A stretch of DNA of 64,000 nucleotides from Amphritea pacifica (GTDB lineage Bacteria; Pseudomonadota; Gammaproteobacteria; Pseudomonadales; Balneatricaceae). A program made the translations under genes and the position numbers. Shown one piece after another: positions 9,135-18,614 of the stretch. Under the pieces are notes generated by a model. It was not told the origin of the DNA. It searched no databases and saw only the letters and a list, made by a program, of their open reading frames with translations. How positions within the stretch are numbered: position 1 is the first letter of the stretch; each line of letters starts with the position of its first letter. The stretch is from NCBI RefSeq assembly GCF_016924145.1, contig NZ_JAFFZO010000003.1, forward strand, positions 62,001 to 126,000, given 5' to 3'.

Positions 9135-9256
9135 ACCGCAACATTAAGCCCTAAGGCTCTTTTTTCCTCCATAGTCTATATTGCTTAAGCGGGCTCAGCG
9201 CTCATCAACATGACGCTAAGCCAGAAGAGCTGGTCGCAATACTATCAGGAGGCAGC

Positions 9257-10162
9257 ATGAACAACCGCAATGATAAAGTCGCCAACATTACAATTCCACA
9301 AGAAGCATTTGACTGGTACGACGAGTATGCCCATGGCGATATTGATCGGCGTACTTTTATGAAGCGGCTGGCGACACTAGGTATCGCAGGGCTGACGCTT
9401 AGCACGATTTCCGGAGTGTTGATGCCTGACTATGCGCTGGCTGAACAGGTCTCCTTTAATGACCCCGATATTAAAGCCAGTTATGTTGAGTTTGCGGCAC
9501 CTGAGGGGCATGGCAAGGGGCGGGGATATCTGGTGGTGCCTGCCGGGGTCAGTGCGGAAAAACCCGCCCCTGCAGTGTTGGTAGCCCATGAAAACCGAGG
9601 CCTGAATCCTTACATTGAAGATGTCGCCCGACGGCTGGCAAAGGTCGGGTTTGTCGCCTTTGCGCCTGATGCTCTGTATCCGCTGGGTGGATATCCCGGC
9701 AACGACGATGATGGCCGGGCGATGCAGAAAACCCTGGTGCGTAACAAAATAGAGGGCGATTTCGCCGGGGCAGCCCGCATGTTAACCGCGCACGAACTGA
9801 CAACCGATAAACTGGGAGTCGTCGGTTTCTGTTTTGGCGGCTATCTGACCAACCAACTGGCAGCGATGTTGCCGGAGAGTGTCGATGCCGCTGTGCCCTA
9901 TTACGGCACGCCTCCGCAAAGCCCGGTGGCTGATATTAAAGCGGTAATGCAGCTACATTTTGCCGGGCTGGATACCCGTGTGAATGGTTACTGGCCCGAG
10001 TACGAGGCGGCATTGAAAGCGGCAAAGACAGACTATACCGCCTATATCTACCCTAATGTAAACCACGGTTTCCATAATGATTCGACAGCCCGCTATGATG
10101 AAAAAAGTGCCGAGCTTGCCTGGAGCCGGACGCTGGAGTTTTTCAAGCAGTATCTGAGTTAA
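9257..10162 (+). CDS. Tat-exported dienelactone hydrolase family protein
   Basis: Alpha/beta hydrolase of the dienelactone hydrolase family, YghX-like. An N-terminal twin-arginine signal (DRRTFMKRLATLGIAGLTL, residues 29-47) predicts folded export to the periplasm. The mature domain has the nucleophile elbow GFCFGG with Cys as nucleophile, the acid Asp in FAGLDTRVN and the His in NHGFHND, giving the Cys-Asp-His triad of this family. At 301 residues it is the normal length for exported members. Substrate cannot be assigned; the family acts on dienelactones and other esters. A good AGGAGG site lies before the ATG. Monocistronic. Confidence 0.9.
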   Translation: MNNRNDKVANITIPQEAFDWYDEYAHGDIDRRTFMKRLATLGIAGLTLSTISGVLMPDYALAEQVSFNDPDIKASYVEFAAPEGHGKGRGYLVVPAGVSAEKPAPAVLVAHENRGLNPYIEDVARRLAKVGFVAFAPDALYPLGGYPGNDDDGRAMQKTLVRNKIEGDFAGAARMLTAHELTTDKLGVVGFCFGGYLTNQLAAMLPESVDAAVPYYGTPPQSPVADIKAVMQLHFAGLDTRVNGYWPEYEAALKAAKTDYTAYIYPNVNHGFHNDSTARYDEKSAELAWSRTLEFFKQYLS

Positions 10163-10349
10163 AAACAGAATCACCTTATTTGAGACGGTGAGGGGATTTT
10201 TACTGCACCGGGTTTATAGCAGATAACTGACCATCAGTTTTACACTGTTTTGAGCGCAATCTGTATCTGTCACTGATGATTTTCTGTTTATATAATCGTC
10301 CTAACTCACCGCCTCCCGGCCTCCCTAAACCCAAGCCGAAATATATCTT

Positions 10350-11591
10350 ATGCCTACTGTTACCAATGCCGGCCATGTAAAGCTTCTCAGTCTGTTTGTC
10401 GTTGCGTCCTGCCTGATCCTGGCGATCAATTTTGGTCTGCGCTCCTCTATGGGCTTTTTTATGGCGCCCATTTCCGCTGAGTTTGGTTATGGCCGGGAAG
10501 TATTTGCTTTCTCGCTGGCGCTGCAAAATCTCTGCTGGGGCCTGTTTCAGCCGCTTACCGGAGCATTTGCCGACCGTTTTGGAGCCTTCAGGACACTGGT
10601 TATCGGAGCGTTGCTCTATGCCCTGGGTATCTATATCACCGCGACCACTGACAGCGCCTGGAGTCTGCACACCGGTGCCGGTATTCTGATCGGCATGGGT
10701 ATTGCGGGAACCGGATTCGGCGTTATTCTGCCTGCGCTGGCAAGGATGGTCGCGCCGGAAAAATGTGCTTTCGCTCTGGGCCTGGGAACCGCTGCCGGTT
10801 CTGCAGGACAGTTGATGGTGATTCCGGTGGCTCAGGCGTTTATCAGTCTCTATGGCTGGCAGACTGCACTTTTACTGATGTGTGGCGGAGCGCTGATGAT
10901 GATTATCCTGGCCACTACCTTTCGTCATGTAAATGAAGCAGAAACAACGGCTGAAGAGGTTTCGCCTCAACCGCTGAAAGAGGCGCTGCAAGAAGCCGGA
11001 GGCCATCTGCATTACTGGCTACTGATCGCTGGCTTTTTTGTCTGCGGTTTTCAACTGGCCTTTATCACCGTGCATATGCCCTCATTTCTCGCCGATCAGG
11101 GGTTTGATGCGACGGTTGCTGTAACCAGCCTTGCGCTGATCGGACTGTTTAACATATTTGGCTGTCTGCTGTTTGGTTCCTGGTCCGGACGCTACTCAAA
11201 GAAAAAGCTGCTGGGAATAATCTACGGGCTACGTGCGGTGGTCATCGCTCTGTTTATGCTGCTGCCAATCAGCACGACAACGGTATACCTGTTTTCCATT
11301 GCCACCGGGTTTCTCTGGCTGGCTACCGTGCCAGCCACCTCTGGCCTGGTGGCGCAGATGTTTGGTCTGCGTCATATGGGGACGCTCTATGGCATTGTTT
11401 TTCTGAATCACCAGCTAGGTTCATTCGTTGGGGTCTGGGTTGGTGGCTATATGTTTGATCAGACCGGTAGTTACAGCAGTGTCTGGTGGGCGGCTGCCGC
11501 GATCGCCTTGCTAACGGCGGTGATTCATATCTTTATCGATGAGCGCCCGGTAAAACGACTGAGGGCAGGGCAGGCTGCAGCAATGGGTTAA
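10350..11591 (+). CDS. MFS transporter, OFA/monocarboxylate-like
   Basis: Major facilitator of 413 residues with about 12 helices. The loop after helix 2 has the MFS A-motif (GAFADRFGAFRT) and a weaker copy follows helix 8 (GSWSGRYSKKKLLG). The start (LILAINFGLRSSMGFFMAPISAEFG) and overall layout resemble the oxalate:formate antiporter/monocarboxylate group, so a carboxylate substrate is plausible but not shown. Located between the exported hydrolase and carbonic anhydrase, on its own strand; no operon partner. Confidence 0.88.
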   Translation: MPTVTNAGHVKLLSLFVVASCLILAINFGLRSSMGFFMAPISAEFGYGREVFAFSLALQNLCWGLFQPLTGAFADRFGAFRTLVIGALLYALGIYITATTDSAWSLHTGAGILIGMGIAGTGFGVILPALARMVAPEKCAFALGLGTAAGSAGQLMVIPVAQAFISLYGWQTALLLMCGGALMMIILATTFRHVNEAETTAEEVSPQPLKEALQEAGGHLHYWLLIAGFFVCGFQLAFITVHMPSFLADQGFDATVAVTSLALIGLFNIFGCLLFGSWSGRYSKKKLLGIIYGLRAVVIALFMLLPISTTTVYLFSIATGFLWLATVPATSGLVAQMFGLRHMGTLYGIVFLNHQLGSFVGVWVGGYMFDQTGSYSSVWWAAAAIALLTAVIHIFIDERPVKRLRAGQAAAMG

Positions 11592-11623
11592 ATCAATCAT
11601 GCCCATAACAGTCAATGCCAGCG

Positions 11624-11657
11624 AAAAAAAAAGCGCTTTCTGAAACCAGCAAAGCGC
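11624..11657 (-). terminator. Rho-independent terminator of the carbonic anhydrase gene
   Basis: Perfect 7-bp arms GCGCTTT (11633-11639) and AAAGCGC (11651-11657); read on the minus strand the stem is followed by nine T (the A run at 11624-11632). It lies about 30 bases past the carbonic anhydrase stop codon. Confidence 0.85.
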
Positions 11658-11685
11658 AAACATAGGAAGGAACAACAGGGAAAAC

Positions 11686-12348
11686 TTAATCTTCGATCTG
11701 TGCAATCAGATCGGCATAGTGTTTATCAAAACTTCTGAACACCATATCATTATGGCTGCAGCAGCGAATGGAGCCGGTTTTGATGTTGTACACCCAGCCA
11801 TGGACTTCGACTTTACCGGTCGCCAGTTTCGCGGCTACGACCGGATGGGTGCGGATATGCTGCACCTGCTGAAGCACGTTTTCCTCAATCGCTTCGTTCA
11901 GATGTTCTGATCCCACCGGATGATCATGAGGGATATCGTGCCGCTCCCGCACAATCTCCATCGCCGAACGGCAGTGTCCCAGCCACTCTTTAACATGAGG
12001 CAGACCATTCAGGGCGTTCAGATCCAGAGCCCCTTTGATTGCACCACAGTCGGTGTGACCACAGATAATGATATGACGCACCCCCAGCACCGCAACTGCA
12101 TACTCAATTGAGGCGGTCATACCGCCGGTTTCGTTGCTGTGGGGCGGAATGATATTACCTGCGTTACGGCAGATAAACAGATCGCCGGGTGACGTACCGG
12201 TCAGCAGGTTAGGATCGATACGTGAGTCGGAGCAGGTTGCAAACAATACATCAGGGCTCTGCCCATCAGCCAGAGTACCAAACAGGTCTTTATGTTCGGG
12301 GTATACATTCTGACGGAAGTTAATCACGCCTTTTACGATTTTATCCAC
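11686..12348 (-). CDS. can: Beta-class carbonic anhydrase
   Basis: Cytosolic zinc enzyme interconverting CO2 and bicarbonate. The 220 residues match the bacterial beta class. Zinc ligands are Cys39 (FATCSDSRIDP), His98 and Cys101 (CGHTDCGAIKG); the Asp41-Arg43 dyad is present. Encoded directly downstream of, and on the same strand as, the biotin-dependent pyruvate carboxylase genes, which use bicarbonate; a 90-base gap with a strong hairpin separates them. The arrangement suggests local bicarbonate supply for carboxylation (inference). Confidence 0.95.
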   Translation of the reverse strand: MDKIVKGVINFRQNVYPEHKDLFGTLADGQSPDVLFATCSDSRIDPNLLTGTSPGDLFICRNAGNIIPPHSNETGGMTASIEYAVAVLGVRHIIICGHTDCGAIKGALDLNALNGLPHVKEWLGHCRSAMEIVRERHDIPHDHPVGSEHLNEAIEENVLQQVQHIRTHPVVAAKLATGKVEVHGWVYNIKTGSIRCCSHNDMVFRSFDKHYADLIAQIED

Positions 12349-12384
12349 GCACAGATTCTCTCAGCTTTGTAGTGTATAGATATA

Positions 12385-12412
12385 CGGTTATGGGGGTAGC
12401 CTCCCATAACCG
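12385..12412 (-). other. Strong hairpin between pycB and carbonic anhydrase genes
   Basis: Perfect 10-bp inverted repeat CGGTTATGGG / CCCATAACCG with an 8-base loop. No T run follows on the minus strand, so it is a poor intrinsic terminator; it could be an mRNA-stabilising or processing element that sets different levels of pycB and carbonic anhydrase. Confidence 0.55.
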
Positions 12413-12437
12413 CTGCATAACGCAGAGCTTTATAGCG

Positions 12438-14258
12438 TTATTCGATTTCAGCAAGCACTTCGCCGGGGGTGACGCGGTCACCTTTGGCGACGTGAATCGC
12501 TTTAACCGTACCGGCGATATTGGCGTGAATCTCCATCTCCATCTTCATCGCTTCGGCCACCAGAATGGCCTGGCCCGCCTCGACCACATCGCCCTCCTTA
12601 ACCAATACTTCGAAGATGTTGCCGGGCATCGCAGTGGTGACATGTCCAGGCTGGCTGGCGTGTTTACGGCCACTGCTACCTTCGGAAACAAACTCGTTCT
12701 GAGGTTCAAAGATTACCTCTTCCGGCACACCGTCCATCGACATGTAGATCTTACGTTTACCGCTACCAAACTCTCCTACGCCGGTAACCGCGATATCATA
12801 GACCTCACCATGTACCTCAATCTTAAACTCAGAGGCACCGGCCTGACCCAGTTTTGCACCTTTAGCGGCATCCGGGGGTAATAGCTCCTCGGGTTTCAGG
12901 GTCCCCTCTGCACGCTGCTGCAGGAACTCACGTCCCAGATCGGGGAACATCGCGAAGGTGAGAACATCCTCTTCGGTTAACGCCAGATCGCCGATATCCT
13001 CACGCAACTTATTCAGCTCAGGCTTGAGCAGATCCGCCGGACGACCAACATCAACACTTTCGTTGCCGATCGCTTTCTTCTGCAGTTGCGCATCCACTTC
13101 AGCAGGCGCCGCTCCGTACCCCCCCTGGAGGTAACGCTTAACCTCATTCGTGATGGTTTTGTAGCGTTCGCCCGCCAGCACGTTATATACCGCCTGTGTA
13201 CCAACTATCTGCGAAGTCGGCGTTACCAGAGGAGGGTAGCCCAGATCCTTACGCACCCGGGGAATCTCAGCAAACACTTCGCGGATTTTGTCCAGTGCGT
13301 TCTGCTCTTTCAACTGGTTAGCCAGGTTGGACATCATGCCGCCCGGAACCTGATTGATCTGTACAGAGACATCTTCGCGGGTGAACTCGCTCTCAAACTG
13401 ATGATATTTCTTACGGACTTCACGGAAATAGTCAGCAATCTCAGCCAGCAGCTCCAGATCCAGTCCGGTGTCGTACGCGGTACCCCGCAGGGCTGCTACC
13501 TGACCTTCGGTGGCCGGATGACTGGTGCCGTTGGCAAATGAGGAGATCGCCGTATCGATGCGATCAGCGCCCGCTTCAATAGCTTTCAGCTGACACAGCG
13601 GCGCAAGGCCTGCGGTGGAATGGCTGTGAACCACAACCGGCAGATCCAGTTCTGCTTTCAGTGCGGCAACCAGATCATAGGTTGCATAAGGTGTAAGCAA
13701 TCCCGCCATATCTTTAATAGCGATGGAGTCAGCCCCCATATCGCGCATAGCGATCGCCTGTTTTACAAACAACCCGGGGGTGTGCACCGGGCTGGTGGTG
13801 TAGCAGATAGTGCCCTGAGCGTGTTTGCCTGCTTTTTTTACCGCTTTCATGGCGGTTTCCAGGTTGCGGATATCATTCAGCGCATCGAAAACACGGAATA
13901 CATCGATACCGTTTTTAGCCGCTTTGGCAACAAACGCTTCAACAACATCGTCAGCATAATGACGGTAGCCCAGCAGGTTCTGCCCCCGCAGCAGCATCTG
14001 CAGACGGGTGTTTGGCAGGGCAGCACGCAGCTGGCGCAGACGCTCCCAGGGGTCTTCCTTCAGAAAGCGCACACAGGCATCAAAGGTAGCGCCACCCCAG
14101 ACCTCCAGAGACCAGTAGCCCACCTGATCCAGTTTTTCACAGATCGGCAGCATATCTTCGGTGCGCATACGGGTCGCGATCAGGGACTGGTGGGCATCCC
14201 GCAGAATCACATCGGTGACTTCAATTTTCTTTGCTTGATTCATGTTTACAGTACTCAC
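12438..14258 (-). CDS. pycB: Pyruvate carboxylase subunit B (carboxyltransferase + biotin carrier; OadA-like)
   Basis: Carboxyltransferase subunit of two-subunit pyruvate carboxylase; transfers CO2 from biotin to pyruvate, giving oxaloacetate. The DRE-TIM barrel starts with VTDVILRDAHQSLIATRM (metal Asp) and has the SHSTAG metal-binding His pair, then the PYC_OADA domain, a linker and the C-terminal biotinyl domain with AMKM (Lys572). Related to oxaloacetate decarboxylase alpha, but no oadB/oadG membrane subunits are present and the biotin carboxylase gene lies directly upstream, which favours the anaplerotic carboxylase as in Pseudomonas PycAB. Gap to pycA is 85 bases. Confidence 0.9.
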   Translation of the reverse strand: MSTVNMNQAKKIEVTDVILRDAHQSLIATRMRTEDMLPICEKLDQVGYWSLEVWGGATFDACVRFLKEDPWERLRQLRAALPNTRLQMLLRGQNLLGYRHYADDVVEAFVAKAAKNGIDVFRVFDALNDIRNLETAMKAVKKAGKHAQGTICYTTSPVHTPGLFVKQAIAMRDMGADSIAIKDMAGLLTPYATYDLVAALKAELDLPVVVHSHSTAGLAPLCQLKAIEAGADRIDTAISSFANGTSHPATEGQVAALRGTAYDTGLDLELLAEIADYFREVRKKYHQFESEFTREDVSVQINQVPGGMMSNLANQLKEQNALDKIREVFAEIPRVRKDLGYPPLVTPTSQIVGTQAVYNVLAGERYKTITNEVKRYLQGGYGAAPAEVDAQLQKKAIGNESVDVGRPADLLKPELNKLREDIGDLALTEEDVLTFAMFPDLGREFLQQRAEGTLKPEELLPPDAAKGAKLGQAGASEFKIEVHGEVYDIAVTGVGEFGSGKRKIYMSMDGVPEEVIFEPQNEFVSEGSSGRKHASQPGHVTTAMPGNIFEVLVKEGDVVEAGQAILVAEAMKMEMEIHANIAGTVKAIHVAKGDRVTPGEVLAEIE

Positions 14259-14343
14259 TGTAGTTTCTCCTGCAACCGCTCCGGCGGTCAGCTGAAATTA
14301 GTTTCTTTGCTATCAGATGCGGCTGGAAACGCTTAAACGCGCT

Positions 14344-15759
14344 TTACCAGCCCGCATGGGCCGCAATCGCAGCGGCAACCGCCAGAGCCATCTCACTGGG
14401 ATGACGCTTGTCGGAATAGCCCAGCAGCTCTGGATGCTCCGGAACAAAGCTGGTGTTAAAATTCGCGTCCTGAAATTCAGGGTGCTTGAGAATCTGTTGG
14501 TAATAGTTGGCGGTGGTTTTAATACCGTGCAGGCGCATATCATCCAGGGCTCGCTGGCCCCGGGCGATTACTTCCTCCCAGGTCAGCGCCCAGACGACCA
14601 GCTTCAGACACATGGAGTCGTAGTAGGGCGGTATCTCATAACCGGTATAAATGGCGGTATCCACCCGCACACCAGGGCCTCCCGGCGCATAGTAGTGAGA
14701 GATACGGCCAAAGCTTGGCAGAAAGTCGTTTTTCGGGTCTTCAGCGTTGATCCGGAACTGCAGGGCATAACCTCGATAGGAGATATCTTCCTGGCGGTAA
14801 CTCAGGGGCAGACCCGATGCGATGCGCAGCTGTTCGCGGACTATATCAACCCCGGTAATCTGCTCAGTGATGGTATGCTCAACCTGAACCCGGGTATTCA
14901 TCTCCATAAAGTAGACCTGATTCCCGGTCAGCAAAAACTCTACAGTCCCGGCATTTTCATAACCAACGGCCTCAGCTGCTTTAACAGCAAGACCACCGAT
15001 ATACTGACGCTGTTCCGGGGTTAGCTGCGGGCTGGGCGCGATCTCGATAAGCTTCTGATTACGCCGCTGTATTGAGCAGTCCCGCTCATACAGGTGGACC
15101 ACATTACCCTGACTATCAGCCAGCACCTGCACCTCAATATGGCGCGGGTCAACTATGCACTTCTCCATAAACACTTCAGCAGACCCAAACGCTTTGGTCG
15201 CTTCGGAGATAACCCGGGGGTATTGCAGTTTAAGTTCTTGCGGTGTATCGCAACGACGGATACCGCGGCCACCACCACCGGAGGTCGCTTTGATCATGAT
15301 TGGATAGCCGATCTCATCCGCCAGCTTTAATGCCTCATCGACATCAGCAAGGTTTCCCTCTGAACCGGGTGTAATGGGAACACCCGCGGCACGCATCGAG
15401 TCACGCGCCTGGGTTTTGTCGCCCATCTTGTGGATGACATCAGATTTAGGCCCGATAAAGGCGACGCCATGCTGTTCACACAGGCGGGCAAATTCAGCAT
15501 TTTCTGACAGGAAACCGTAGCCCGGATGGATGGCATCACAGCCAGTTTCCAATGCCATATTGACGATCCGGCGTGGGTCAAGATACCCGGCCAGGGGATC
15601 ATCACCCAAAGAATAGGACTCATCAGCACGTTTGACATGCAGTGCGTAGCGGTCAGGCTCGGTATAAATCGCCACAGAGCGGATGCCCATCTCGGCACAA
15701 GCGCGGACGATACGCACCGCAATCTCACCCCGGTTGGCGATCAGTACTTTTTTGATCAT
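14344..15759 (-). CDS. pycA: Pyruvate carboxylase subunit A (biotin carboxylase)
   Basis: ATP-dependent biotin carboxylase. The 471-residue protein follows the AccC plan: N-terminal KVLIANRGEIAVRI, ATP-grasp domain with the glycine loop KATSGGGGRGIR, then EMNTRVQVEHTITE with the catalytic Glu/Arg/Asn. It is paired with pycB and diverges from a LysR gene, the gene order of pycA-pycB-pycR in Pseudomonas aeruginosa, and so is not assigned to acetyl-CoA carboxylase (no accB nearby). The C-terminus (RHPSEMALAVAAAIAAHAGW) is slightly longer than AccC. Confidence 0.9.
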   Translation of the reverse strand: MIKKVLIANRGEIAVRIVRACAEMGIRSVAIYTEPDRYALHVKRADESYSLGDDPLAGYLDPRRIVNMALETGCDAIHPGYGFLSENAEFARLCEQHGVAFIGPKSDVIHKMGDKTQARDSMRAAGVPITPGSEGNLADVDEALKLADEIGYPIMIKATSGGGGRGIRRCDTPQELKLQYPRVISEATKAFGSAEVFMEKCIVDPRHIEVQVLADSQGNVVHLYERDCSIQRRNQKLIEIAPSPQLTPEQRQYIGGLAVKAAEAVGYENAGTVEFLLTGNQVYFMEMNTRVQVEHTITEQITGVDIVREQLRIASGLPLSYRQEDISYRGYALQFRINAEDPKNDFLPSFGRISHYYAPGGPGVRVDTAIYTGYEIPPYYDSMCLKLVVWALTWEEVIARGQRALDDMRLHGIKTTANYYQQILKHPEFQDANFNTSFVPEHPELLGYSDKRHPSEMALAVAAAIAAHAGW

Positions 15760-15850
15760 GAAACTCTCCTCTGCCTCCGGCTCGTTGCCGTAAGTGTGTA
15801 AATAAATCCTAGTCGCAATCTTTGATAAGTTGAAATTGATATTTTTTTGT

Positions 15851-15878
15851 TTATCTATAAGGTATTACTTATAGATAA
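15851..15878. promoter_or_regulatory. Perfect inverted repeat, candidate LysR operator between pycA and lysR-type gene
   Basis: Arms TTATCTATAAG (15851-15861) and CTTATAGATAA (15868-15878), 6-base centre. It contains an ATA-N10-TAT dyad of the T-N11-A type bound by LysR regulators and lies between the divergent pycA and regulator genes, ending 19 bases before the proposed GTG start. Confidence 0.65.
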
Positions 15879-15897
15879 CCCCTATGAGGTCTATTTT

Positions 15898-16839
15898 GTG
15901 CCACTTTCTATTCAAAAAATGACCAGTCGCCTGAGTTTTCGTCAGCTTCAGGTGTTTAAAGCGGTCTATGAGCTGCAAAGCTACAGTAAGGCGGGCGAAC
16001 TTCTGGGGCTGACACAGCCCGCGGTCAGCAGCCAGATCCGCCAGTTGGAGCAGGGCGTGGATCAGCCCCTGTTTGAGTATGTTGGCAGGCGCCTTTTCTG
16101 TACCGCAGCGGGCGAACGTTTGTACGAGAGTATCAATGCGATCTTTATCGAACTGTCAGACCTGCAGACCGATCTGGGGGCTCTGAGAGGCAACATCGCT
16201 GGCGAGTTAAAGCTGGTGGCCGTGAATACAGCGCAATATATGGTGCCTTACCTGTTGCGGGCATTTCTCGACCTGCACCCGCTGATCAGTGTACGGATCA
16301 GGGTGGTCAACCGGGCGACAGCCCTGCAGGGGCTGAATGAAAATAACGATGACCTGGTGATTATGGGGATGGTGCCGACCGATAAACCCCTGGCATCGCT
16401 GCCATTTCTGGATAATGAGCTGGTTCCGGTCGTCCCTCAGGGACACCCGCTGCTGGAGCAGTCTCAGATCAGTCCACAGCAGTTTCTCAATAGCGGACTG
16501 CTGGTGCGGGAGCAGGGGTCAGGCAGTCGGCTGGCACTTGAACAACACTGTCAGCAACAGCGGTTACGCTTTCCTCACAGTATGGAGATAGGCTCTAACG
16601 ACGCATTAAAGCATTCGGTGATCGCCGGGCTGGGGGTTGCGGTATTGCCCAAGCTGAGCATCCTCTCTGAACTTGAACTGGGACGACTTATTATTCCTCA
16701 TATTGACGGATTTCCTTTGCGCCGCAGCTTCTGTGTGGTGCATCCTCAGGCCAGGCATCCAACCCCGGCGATGCAGGCCTTTCTGGATTATATTCAGCAG
16801 AATATTAAACAGTTTGAGCGAATGTTTCTGGGGGATTAA
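15898..16839 (+). CDS. LysR-type transcriptional regulator, probable PycR-like
   Basis: N-terminal LysR winged helix (LSFRQLQVFKAVYELQSYSKAGELL, helix-turn-helix in LTQPAVSSQIRQLE) followed by a periplasmic-binding-type effector domain. The start is uncertain: GTG 15898 has a GAGG site 8 bases before it, while ATG 15919 has none; the frame also extends upstream to a TTG. Divergently transcribed from pycAB and separated by a palindrome, the standard set-up for a LysR protein controlling its neighbour; P. aeruginosa has a LysR gene (pycR) in the same place. The effector domain resembles the CbbR/CysB-like group but the ligand is unknown. Confidence 0.88.
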   Translation: MPLSIQKMTSRLSFRQLQVFKAVYELQSYSKAGELLGLTQPAVSSQIRQLEQGVDQPLFEYVGRRLFCTAAGERLYESINAIFIELSDLQTDLGALRGNIAGELKLVAVNTAQYMVPYLLRAFLDLHPLISVRIRVVNRATALQGLNENNDDLVIMGMVPTDKPLASLPFLDNELVPVVPQGHPLLEQSQISPQQFLNSGLLVREQGSGSRLALEQHCQQQRLRFPHSMEIGSNDALKHSVIAGLGVAVLPKLSILSELELGRLIIPHIDGFPLRRSFCVVHPQARHPTPAMQAFLDYIQQNIKQFERMFLGD

Positions 16840-17051
16840 AGCCATGAATGGGCGGTTCAGAGAATTTTTCACAAAAACTATCGATGTTAATGACGAAATG
16901 TGCGGCAGATCCTATAGAATAGGTCGCAATTAAAGTCAGGTTAAGCTGGCATAGATGAAGCTAAGCTCGTTCGTATCTGCGTTTCTTTATCCAACCGCCC
17001 TGACAGAATCATTCAGGTTTCCTTATTCAGCAGGATTAGTTAATTATACAT

Positions 17052-18509
17052 ATGATTAAACAAACATTATTTATACTTGCTCTGTGCCTGCAGAGTTCCT
17101 GGGCGGTTGCCGCTATCGACTGGTTTAAAGATGAGAATGGTAAAACCAAGTGGCAACATCTGGCCAATTTCAGCAGCGGCACCCTGATCATAATCCTGTC
17201 GATTACCGCTATCTATCTGTTGGTCTACAGTCGTCGTGCGCACCGCGCCAATCGTGAACTGACTCTGATTAAAAATGAGCTGGAACAACGGGTTGAGGAG
17301 CGTACAGCAGCGCTTAAGGAATCCAACAGCAAGCTGATCGAGAGCAACCACCTGCTGGAGTCAGAAGTTGCACAGCACGTGATTACCGCCAATCAGCTGC
17401 GTTCATCCGAGTCATATATCAAGGATATCCTGACCTCAATGCCGCTGATGCTGGTGGGGCTGGATAAAGAGGGGCGGGTCACCCAGTGGAACCGTCGGGT
17501 TGAAGAGCTCTCCGGCGTCCCGGCACAAAAAGCACTGGGTAAAACCCTGTGGGAAGCCTATCCCACTATGACCGTGGTGCCCGAGCATATTCAGCAAGCG
17601 ATTGAACAGAATAAAACCATCCACCTGAAGCAGAGCCTGCGTAGTCTGTCCCATTTTGATATCACCATCTACCCCCTGAACGGTCCGGAACCCGGTGTTG
17701 TTATTCTGGTGGACGATGTATCTAAAGAGACCACCGCCGAAAACCTGCTGATCCACAATGACAAAATGTCATTTATGGGGGAGCTGGCATCCTCTATGGC
17801 TCATGATATCAACATCCCGTTGCAGGCGATTCTGATGGACCTGAAACGGTTTAAGAATATTATGGCGGATAACCATCTGGCGCTGGAACAGGGCGGTAAT
17901 GACAAAACCGCGCTGCTGGAATCGATCTACAATGATATGTCGGATAAGGGCGATCAGGTTTCCAAAATTATTCATAACCTGCTGACCTTTGCCCGCAATC
18001 GTCATTCAGAAAAACAGATGGCAGATATCGTTGATGTGATGGAGCATACCGTCAATCTGGGCAAAGAGGTTATCTCGGTCTCTGATGGTTTCCGGTTTAA
18101 CCAGGTGAAGCTGGAATGGCAGGTTGAAAAAGGGCTGCCTCAGGTTCCCTGTTATATTACCGAACTGCAGCAGGTGTTTCTCAGCCTGTTCCGCCACGCC
18201 TGTATCGCACTCCAGAAAAAGAGCGCCAGTGAGAGTTTTGAGCCGATCATAAAGATAATTCTTTCAGAGAGTTACGATAATATGTGGATCAAGATTCAGC
18301 ACAACGGAACAGGCCTGACCAACGAACAGCAGATGAGTTTGTTTGAACCCTTTTTCAGCACCACTCAACAAGCTGACAGTTTTGATACCGGCGAGCATCT
18401 CTCATTTTCTTACTACATCATTACCGAGCAACATCAGGGACATATGGCGGTTACTTCTGACGTGGATGTGGGTTCAACCTTCCATATGCAGATTCCGATT
18501 ACACGATAA
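17052..18509 (+). CDS. PAS-containing sensor histidine kinase with degenerate ATPase domain
   Basis: Starts with a signal-like helix (1-21) and a second transmembrane helix (43-60), a coiled coil (65-115), a PAS domain (120-225) and a HisKA-type domain with SMAHDINIPLQAI (His251). The C-terminal ATPase domain is recognisable in outline but its key boxes are altered: the N-box reads LSLFRHACIAL where Asn is expected before Ala, the G1 box reads HNGTGL with His in place of the ATP-binding Asp, and the GTGLGL box is replaced by GEHLSF. It is therefore probably unable to bind ATP normally and may act as a phosphatase or signalling partner (inference). No response regulator is adjacent. Confidence 0.85.
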   Translation: MIKQTLFILALCLQSSWAVAAIDWFKDENGKTKWQHLANFSSGTLIIILSITAIYLLVYSRRAHRANRELTLIKNELEQRVEERTAALKESNSKLIESNHLLESEVAQHVITANQLRSSESYIKDILTSMPLMLVGLDKEGRVTQWNRRVEELSGVPAQKALGKTLWEAYPTMTVVPEHIQQAIEQNKTIHLKQSLRSLSHFDITIYPLNGPEPGVVILVDDVSKETTAENLLIHNDKMSFMGELASSMAHDINIPLQAILMDLKRFKNIMADNHLALEQGGNDKTALLESIYNDMSDKGDQVSKIIHNLLTFARNRHSEKQMADIVDVMEHTVNLGKEVISVSDGFRFNQVKLEWQVEKGLPQVPCYITELQQVFLSLFRHACIALQKKSASESFEPIIKIILSESYDNMWIKIQHNGTGLTNEQQMSLFEPFFSTTQQADSFDTGEHLSFSYYIITEQHQGHMAVTSDVDVGSTFHMQIPITR

Positions 18510-18614
18510 CAGGCTCTATGCACACGGATGTTGATATTGCATCAGCCGTCTCAAGCCCTGAAGGAGAATAAAGCCTTTTTGAACCACCAATGCGTGCGTC
18601 ACAACGGCAGTGCT

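Noticed and set aside
12438-14258. Assignment as sodium-pumping oxaloacetate decarboxylase alpha subunit
   Set aside because: No oadB or oadG genes nearby, and the biotin carboxylase partner plus LysR arrangement matches two-subunit pyruvate carboxylase.
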